From: Lingula anatina | Lineage: Eukaryota > Brachiopoda > Lingulata > Lingulida > Lingulidae | DNA: 38,272 nt | Direction of reading: 5' to 3' | Assembly: GCF_001039355.2 (NCBI RefSeq) | Contig: NW_019774558.1 | Coordinates: forward strand, 10,829-49,100 | Shown here: in pieces, positions 33,001 through 38,272 of the stretch | How the letters are laid out: each line of letters starts with the position of its first letter | Position numbering within the stretch: the first letter of the stretch is position 1 | Notes under the pieces: model-generated | The model's input: the letters and a program-made list of their open reading frames with translations, nothing else | Databases searched by the model: none | Told to the model about the DNA's origin: nothing | Made by a program: the position numbers and the translations under genes

Positions 33001-36000
33001 AATGTTATTGTTATATACGAAATATAAATGAGTAGAATGATACAGCATTTGGAGAAAAAGCATTCCCTTAAACATACCGGAATTTCCTCCATTTGATAGC
33101 CATGCCATATACTTCGTGCTGGTGCTGGTGGAAATCCTTGAAATATGTTTATTGGTCGGAATTGTAAAAGACGTGAAACACTGTCCCTGGCACCGTCGTT
33201 TCTACCGTCTCGCTGCGCCAACATCTTCAGCGTGGACGAGGCATACGCGCGTTTGAGCTTATCATCCCATGAGTCCTCGGTGAAGGAAACAGCACATTTG
33301 AAACTCTAAAATGAAAGCAAGGAGAAAATGTTGACATCAGTGATTTGGTAGGTATATGAAATGTCACTATGACAAATATTTGTGTTCCATCAACATGATT
33401 GCGACAGCTGTAAAGGACTTACTATAAGATTATTTTAATATACACTATAGGACAGACTTAACTGACTTAATGAAAATTGTGTATGCGAAACTAGGGAAGA
33501 ACGTTACAGAAGAAGATGTTTCAAGAGATTACGTGACGGACCAAAGTGTCAAAAAGTGCCCAAATTAAAAGATATCGGGACTGTTATCAATCCATGGTTG
33601 ACTGGTTAAAGTGGACAATATAAACAAACATATCACAGGGGCGGATCCAGGATTATTTGAAGGGGGTCCGTTGATGCAAAGCCACGGGGTTCTGGGCCTG
33701 CTAAAGGGCCCCGAAAAATTTTGATATTTGAGGGTGAACGATGCCATTTAGTACGGTTAAGAACTATGATTCAGCTCGTCAAAATTCTAAATTTAAGAGG
33801 TGACCAGAAATCGAAGGGGGCTCAGGACCTTCTGACCCCCCTCTAAATCCGCCACTGTATCATATGTAGCATATTTGACAAAATATCTTATTTGTGACGC
33901 CATTACCTTAGGACTCCCATTGTATATTACACTGTCCAAGATAGTAGTCTCTACCTTCAATTCAAGAGGTTGGACATACGTTTTGCCGTCTTCGTACTTA
34001 TGGCTCGTGTGTGTGTTGACTGCAATAGGGATGGTTGAGTAAACCTGAATCTCATATTGCGGACTATTTTCTGCTAGCACAATTCTTTTTGGTGTGGTTC
34101 CACTCGTCTTTTCCACAACCTATATGTCATTAACAAATTAAAAAGTGGTAAATAAATTTCTTCCGGATGTTGGAGTATACAATGTAGATTCTATAAATCA
34201 ACCACGGCTTGTACATTTAAGCTTGTGTATTTACTTTTCTATAACTTCTTACGACATCAGAATAGAATGACAGCATCAAATATTATTTTCAAAATGGTAA
34301 GTGGAATGTCACTCAAAAATAGAGACAATTGATGTTAAAGCTGTAATCTGGATTTAAATGTGTTTTTTCAAATCAAAATGAACGTTTAAATACAAAGTTG
34401 AGCAAATGAAATAGATTTTAAAATATATTTAGGAAAGCACTAAGGAATTTCACCTTGATACCGGCATAATAATTATTCGTGGCGTGTGCTGATGCCGTTG
34501 GAAGGTGGTTATAGTTGACCCAGAAAGACGATGCATTGCAGGAGAGCTGGAAATATAAAGTGGTAACTGGGTTGTTATTGGTTTTAACAAGGCGTATCAA
34601 CGACATATAAGACATATGCTTGTCACTAATACTATAAGTCAGTGAAATTCATGCAGGAAACCATTGTGTGGCAAATATCATTTGGCCTTACTTTTGACAG
34701 AATACAGTTTAAACAGAAAAAAATTCATTCGACATGTTTCTTTTTCCAACATACTGCAGTGCTCAGACCACAATGGTATTGAAATATCAATAACTTTGAA
34801 TGGAATTGTACAGTACTAGCCGAGTTGGAGTACCCATCTTTAAATCGGAATTTGAAACTTGAGAGGCAATTTTTGAGCTTATCTAATATAAATTCAGAGG
34901 TACAATATGTATATCTCACATACAATGTACATGCATTAACTTATATCATGTAATTAACACGTGTTACTAGTGATGTTAGATTATGCTGTTCTAAAACCCA
35001 ATTTAATCAGTGTGGGCGATGGGTTTCGCTACATAACAACTGATAATATTTAGACATATTTCTATTGTCCACCAGAAATAACACGTTCGCAAACTCACGT
35101 ATTTGCCTAGATTCCCTGTGAGATTCGCAATTCTCAGCTGCCTTGAGGCCCTCCCCCTGGCTCCCGTGGTCACGTCGTCGTCGATGAGGGCGTTGTCTGC
35201 GAGATAACTGACACGTATCTTGACGTCGCCTTCATCACGCGTGCCAGCGGGCACGTTGTATGTCACACGGCACGATATGATCACCTGTCGTTCCTCCACG
35301 ACTGGAGTCTCAATGATGACGTTGGTGATGGAGATGACAGGCAACTTAGCTGTGAAAAAAAAAAACGTATGGAAGATGCAAACAGTAGGATTCACGCATC
35401 AATTGGCTGTTTAAGATTTCAAGATCACACACACACGCGCGCGCTCGAGCACGCAAGAACACAAACACAGAAAAAAAAGAAAATGGGGGATAAATAGTAA
35501 TATATATTAACACTTTAAAAGGACCATTGAATTAAGATGAACTTACTGACACATCTTCCATTTAACTTAAATTCTCCTGTAGGGCATCGTTCCACTTGTT
35601 CTCCTAGAAAATTCAAGGTCAATCAAGTTTAAATGAATTTAAACCGTTGTGGCGTTGAACAAAACAGTAGCGAAAATATTTTACATATTAAAGGGCATAT
35701 GGCACATGAAGTGAAGAAAAGGGAAAGATAAAAAATTCGCGACTACCCAATTCTATGACATAGTAAATAGTTTTAAAATTTAACTAATAATAGGACCTAA
35801 CCAAACTGCATTGAATAACCTTTGTAACCGCAGGAAAGGACAGGGGCTAGAAATGTTCACAATGTCATTTTTCAATGAAAAACAGTCTTAATTGCTTGTT
35901 ATCATAAAACCCCACACGTAGTATAAAGTGGATTACTGAAGCAGATTCACTGTTTCTCATTTCAATTAGTACATATTCAAACTATACGAAGTGTAAATTG

Positions 36001-37617
36001 GTCCTAATGGGAAACGCAACAGCTTCTCGCCTACGTGTTAAGTAACAGGGCGCAGAGATGTGAAGATTTTCTTTTTTTTTTTTTTTGGGGGGGGGGGGGA
36101 TGCAGTCACCGAAGTAGCGCAGAATTTTTTTTGTCGGTTCCCTGTAAATAAGCTCAAACAGGGCAAACGACAAAGACGGTGTCGATAGTTTTTGACAATG
36201 ATAATAGTACTGTCCCCGGAAGTGGGTACGTTGCGCAATAACTTCGCAATATTCGAGGTATTATTGCGCACATGCAAACGAGACTTCAGTGCCCTACACT
36301 CAAAACAAAAACGCTTAGCTGTTTCTAACCTTCACTTACCTGCGCCGCAGTAGGCCACATTACAGCCTGGAGTCGGTGGAAGTTGATACACGTAATAATC
36401 CTCATTGTTCAGCTGACAGCGTTTGACTTTAATGTTCCAGAACTGAAAGCACGGAGCTAAACCGTAGTTAACGCACACCTGAAAGCAAAGAGAAAATGTA
36501 ATTATAAACCAAAAAGTGTGTGATTGTTTTCGAAATATCTTTAAAAAACAAAGGTAAATCAGCAACCCCCACCAAGCGCATTACCTCCTTTCTACGTCGT
36601 AATGACATCACGGGGTCAACACGACGATAAAAAATTAATGCACATGGACAGGTTAATTTATGGAGAATATGGCCCAAGATCAATACCTACTTTCTGTGTA
36701 GTCTCCGTATAGTCTTGGGGATGCTGTCCATCAAGATACACGGGTACCATAGTACCGCAACTGAAGGGCTTTACCAGATGGTCCGCCAACTTACTGCCAG
36801 CTTTGCCAATGAAACGGTACCAAAGTCCGTCTATGAAAGCATCGTCGCATAAGAATGGCTGGTTGGGCGTGGGCTTGTGAGTGTGGTAGCGGTCACCATT
36901 GTAAAGCTCCACGTGACACGTGTTTTCACATGGGTCGCAATCCAAGTTGACAGCACCGAAAGTGATACATGTACCTGCAAGAAGGCGGTAAATATTGCTT
37001 CTGTAGTCGTACACTTGAGTTTCAAATATTTTTAAAACCACGAAAATACAGTTAACGACCTTTCAAACAACAACTACACGCGTCCTCCAACGAAACCCTA
37101 AGGCGTATCTGAAACTCGTTACACCGAAATTGCAATTGTTTGGATAACAATTTTGGCCCACTCTTACGAATTTATAACAAAAGAAAAGACCACGATGTTT
37201 ACAATTCATTAACACGGATGTAGGAATTTGATGTTCACTATCAAATTATTCCATTCTCCAGCCCCCAATTTGAAGGGAGAAGAGATGGCAAACATTCTCT
37301 ATCCAAGCCGTCACAAGCCCGGTGTAACAGGTGCTTTAAACACGTCAAAACAAACCTGTTGATATAAAACTAAACATGTGGACAAAATTAGGAACGGCAC
37401 AAAAGATATTTCATCGTTACCTGGAGATTTTAAGCTGTTTGTCTTTTCTTTTTTAATTACACAAATGCCGACAATATGTGTGAGATTTTATCATTTAAAA
37501 AAACTCTTTCTTTCACAAAACCGCGGAAAACATTTATATTAAATTCATTTCCTAAAATTCTTGGTACTCACCCACTAAAAAAGCACATAGAATCACTAAA
37601 CCAAGAGAAGTCCTCAT
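26396..37617 (-). CDS. VWDE: VWDE-like secreted protein with C-terminal C-type lectin domain, 20 coding exons, 1251 residues
   Basis: All 20 exons have GT-AG borders and fit in phase to one 1251-residue frame ending TAA (26398-26396). Exons (high to low): 37572-37617, 36691-36974, 36340-36478, 35547-35603, 35099-35349, 34454-34546, 33907-34119, 33078-33305, 32760-32833, 32364-32427, 31673-31885, 31306-31490, 30447-30927, 29414-29845, 28897-29169, 28261-28378, 27892-28005, 27593-27670, 26867-27055, 26396-26619. Order of parts: signal peptide, D8C-like cysteine-rich region (24-156), beta-rich region (176-437), VWD domain (446-610), linker with furin-type site, EGF (841-867), EGF-like modules (1012-1114), C-type lectin domain (1118-1247). 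The order up to the EGFs is that of vertebrate VWDE (von Willebrand factor D and EGF domains), an extracellular protein; the lectin tail is not part of vertebrate VWDE. Echinoderms and amphioxus have several paralogs, so strict orthology is open. Exon 19 has a weak acceptor; otherwise the model is firm. Confidence 0.9.
27489..27538. repeat. A-rich AAATA-type low-complexity tract
   Basis: AAATA/AAATT-type units run for about 50 bp in intron 18 of the VWDE-like gene. Confidence 0.75.
27593..28378 (-). CDS. VWDE: VWDE-like exons 16-18: cysteine-rich and EGF-like modules
   Basis: Exon 16 (28261-28378) encodes RGTCLINGYCYEDGDRNP followed by WCFEMCD, a small cysteine module found after the EGF in VWDE-type proteins. 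Exon 17 (27892-28005) encodes PDCSKCSGQPCSCDKNGW and RCDCGSGFELDNITGGC, an EGF-like module. Exon 18 (27593-27670) encodes DINECLSNPCSGYDTC then LNSNGSYQCQ, the first part of a calcium-binding EGF (D/N-I-N-E start). It stops after the fourth cysteine. Confidence 0.85.
28897..29845 (-). CDS. VWDE: VWDE-like exons 14-15: EGF module and beta-rich module
   Basis: Exon 14 (29414-29845) encodes MVDTCIATAVKEVL, a short Thr-rich stretch (PTTTTTAT), then an EGF module CPRECSQKGKCVDG...CVCEAGF (residues 841-867) with six cysteines in EGF spacing, and the start of a beta-rich segment. Exon 15 (28897-29169) completes this with TYTILPATTGHAVAEF and ends SACVDCKPFGQCTKK. The same sequence of EGF followed by a long cysteine-poor stretch is present in vertebrate VWDE. 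Confidence 0.88.
29239..29279. repeat. Perfect 17-bp inverted repeat (hairpin) in VWDE-like intron 14
   Basis: CATATTCATTTACACAT (29239-29255) and ATGTGTAAATGAATATG (29263-29279) are exact reverse complements, separated by 7 bp. It is likely a palindromic repeat remnant; no function is evident. Confidence 0.8.
30172..30300. mobile_element. Short inverted-repeat element in VWDE-like intron 13
   Basis: GTGTGACAGGAATGGTA at the left is mirrored exactly by TACCATTCCTGTCACAC at the right, 129 bp in total. Inside is a 10-bp direct duplication (CGCTAGGAAC). No coding capacity and no clear target duplication were seen, so it is probably a small non-autonomous transposon. Confidence 0.6.
30447..30927 (-). 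CDS. VWDE: VWDE-like exon 13: linker with furin-type cleavage site
   Basis: The longest exon (481 bp, residues 616-776) begins with PETNYFNKSP and a small cysteine motif (CHCHKND...KCDFD). It contains GRRKRRD (residues 689-695), an ideal RxKR-type furin site, then two N-glycosylation sequons (NLT, NSS). The end (AAQLCRDTLANSSVVNLC...KCIDDIL) has a spaced cysteine pattern that continues into exon 14. It is likely a processed secreted protein; cleavage is inferred. Confidence 0.88.
31306..32833 (-). CDS. VWDE: VWDE-like exons 9-12: von Willebrand factor D domain
   Basis: Exons 9 (32760-32833), 10 (32364-32427), 11 (31673-31885) and 12 (31306-31490) join to a complete VWD domain, roughly residues 446-610. 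Landmarks are ECRSYNDPRIETFDRYSYF (the usual GDPHxxTFDG start, here NDPR), AGEFVLAKS, VQVRHWKC, VYILDVC, GLNLYVHVPSD and VEGLCGNNNGN (the CGxxxG-type calcium and fold motif). Inside it, RQRRA (519-523) and RILRRS form basic sites that could be cut by furin-type proteases. The acceptor of exon 11 sits next to an (AAT)n repeat. Confidence 0.92.
31893..31975. repeat. (AAT)n microsatellite abutting a splice acceptor
   Basis: About 25 AAT units begin just upstream (in transcript sense) of the exon 11 acceptor. On the transcript strand this is (ATT)n plus a T run, and it may itself serve as the pyrimidine tract. Confidence 0.9.
32599..32705. mobile_element. Family F MITE-like element with AACGTT array in VWDE-like intron 9
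   Basis: The left end CCCAGAAAACACAGAACGT and the right end ACGTTGTGTGTTTGCTGGG are inverted repeats. Between them ACGTT or AACGT recurs about seven times. The element is 107 bp with no coding capacity. Elements with CCCAGCAAACAC termini are, to my knowledge, widespread in animal genomes. Confidence 0.65.
33078..35603 (-). CDS. VWDE: VWDE-like exons 4-8: cysteine motif and beta-rich region
   Basis: Exon 4 (35547-35603, 57 bp) encodes GEQVERCPTGEFKLNGRCV, a short cysteine motif. Exon 5 (35099-35349) gives PVVEERQVIISCRVTYNVP and LADNALIDDD, alternating strands like an immunoglobulin or fibronectin-type sandwich. Exons 6 (34454-34546), 7 (33907-34119) and 8 (33078-33305) continue with LSCNASSFWVNY, a long strand-rich segment, and SFKCAVSFTEDSWDD. 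Comparable segments separate the D8C and VWD parts of vertebrate VWDE. Fold assignment is by composition only. Confidence 0.8.
33636..33857. mobile_element. Family C MITE-like element with TATCA target duplication in VWDE-like intron 7
   Basis: The left end CAGGGGCGGATCCAGGAT and the reverse complement of the right end CAGTGGCGGATTTAGAGG are matching terminal inverted repeats. TATCA directly flanks both sides (33631-33635 and 33858-33862), fitting a 5-bp target-site duplication. The 222-bp interior has no coding capacity. Confidence 0.7.
35422..35450. repeat. CA/CG microsatellite in VWDE-like intron 4
   Basis: (CA)n followed by (CG)n forms low-complexity alternating sequence within intron 4. 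Confidence 0.8.
36072..36099. repeat. T15-G13 homopolymer junction in VWDE-like intron 3
   Basis: Fifteen T bases are followed directly by thirteen G bases. It is intronic, so any length error would not affect the coding model. Confidence 0.9.
36340..37617 (-). CDS. VWDE: VWDE-like exons 1-3: signal peptide and D8C-like domain
   Basis: Exon 1 (37572-37617) encodes MRTSLGLVILCAFLVG, a signal peptide, and ends in phase 1 at GTGAGT. Exons 2 (36691-36974) and 3 (36340-36478) encode a region with about ten cysteines, including CDPCENTC, PFLCDD, LWYRFIG, FSCGTMVPVYLDG, KVKRC and PPTPGCNVAYC. The pattern GLWYRF...CGT..PVYL...YVYQLPPTPGC.VAYC is that of the D8C region shared by VWDE, uromodulin and OIT3. 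It is extracellular and probably disulfide-rich; its ligand is unknown. Confidence 0.88.
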
Positions 37618-38272
37618 GATTCGAATTTAAGTTTAACTTTCCAGATTGAGAGTAGGCATTACTTGAACTACAACTCTTGGCACCTTTCTGATGGGGTATG
37701 GACGCAGTTACACGTTTAAGTCACCAAATGTTTATTTATCTCTCTGTGTCTATCATCTCTGTCACTGCTGGCGCGTTTTTATCATTGCAGTCGGACAAAG
37801 TAAACGGTACTTCCTTGTCGTGTAAATATGACTTAGTTCTTATCACGCCGTCCTGGCATAAGGCTCGATATGGTAAGACAGCATATGGGGTGCCTCCCAG
37901 AACTCTCTAGCCTGTCGTCTGCTTTTTTAATATTATTTATTCATACTGTTGTCTGAATGATTCAAAACCGTGACTCAATTTTGAACTTATAAAATAGATG
38001 ACGAATCTGATTTGCTAATTTCTTGCCAAGTTTTTGTCCATTTTTTCAATCTATTAGTTATTTTTATTTTTCAAATGTTACCCATTAGTCTATACATGTA
38101 GACGTGTATCTGACTTCATGACTCGTACTCACGACTGCCTTCATAATAACTGCACGTAGAGACAGGTTTACGGTAGAAAATATTAGAACACACCACTTTC
38201 CCCTATTTGAAATGGTGCACGTCGTCACAAACGGTAAAAATATAAATGTTGGAGATACGTTTCTCCCCCTCC
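37618..38272. other. Upstream region of the VWDE-like gene; nothing else recognised
   Basis: The region should contain the 5' UTR and promoter of the minus-strand gene. No TATA box in the correct orientation and no further exon could be identified. T-rich stretches near 38040-38080 are low complexity. Confidence 0.45.

Noticed and set aside
1-38272. tRNA, rRNA, CRISPR or bacterial-type operon features
   Set aside because: No cloverleaf with matching B-box, no repeat-spacer array and no ribosome-binding layout was seen; all gene signals are eukaryotic.

Overview
The window is animal (metazoan) nuclear DNA. It has spliced genes with GT-AG introns, AATAAA poly(A) signals, long AT-rich non-coding stretches, microsatellites and many short palindromic elements. 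Gene content fits a marine invertebrate deuterostome, most likely an echinoderm or hemichordate, with amphioxus not excluded: an intronless rhodopsin-class GPCR, a four-exon fatty-acid-binding protein gene, a short amidated-peptide precursor, and a large VWDE-like extracellular protein that ends in a C-type lectin domain. This is an inference; no species-diagnostic sequence was identified.

Layout. (1) 325-1953 (+) is the last coding exon of a gene that starts outside the window. It encodes a 542-residue, lysine- and Ser/Thr-Pro-rich disordered tail with five degenerate 19-20-residue repeats. (2) 6222-7652 (+) is a single-exon class A GPCR of 476 residues that lacks the acidic residue of DRY and the Trp of CWxP. 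(3) 10746-18162 (+) is a four-exon gene for a 137-residue cytosolic fatty-acid-binding protein, with a TATA box about 120 bp upstream of the ATG. (4) About 22970-25752 (+) is a two-exon gene for a 114-residue secreted precursor. One candidate amidated peptide ending LPPILF-amide follows the signal peptide, and the TATA promoter carries two inverted CRE-like sites. (5) 26396-37617 (-) is a 20-exon gene, phase-consistent throughout, for a 1251-residue secreted protein: signal peptide, D8C-like cysteine-rich region, beta-sandwich-like region, VWD domain, linker with a furin-type site, EGF modules and a C-terminal C-type lectin domain. Genes 4 and 5 are convergent.

Between and inside these genes I found several families of short non-autonomous palindromic (MITE-like) elements. 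Family A has termini AGAGRGCATTCACA (three copies). Family B has termini near GGGTTCCCAT (three copies). Other elements begin CAGTGGCGGAT, TACCCTCTACC, CCCAGCAAACACA, AGGCCCGTAGCCAG and GTGTGACAGGAATGG. Two carry recognisable target-site duplications. A degraded LINE-like reverse-transcriptase fragment may sit near 18700.

The genes do not form one pathway. The best candidates for something undescribed are the short amidated-peptide precursor with its CRE-like promoter, the lectin-tailed VWDE protein, and the non-canonical GPCR. I see no RNA genes, CRISPR arrays or viral genes.
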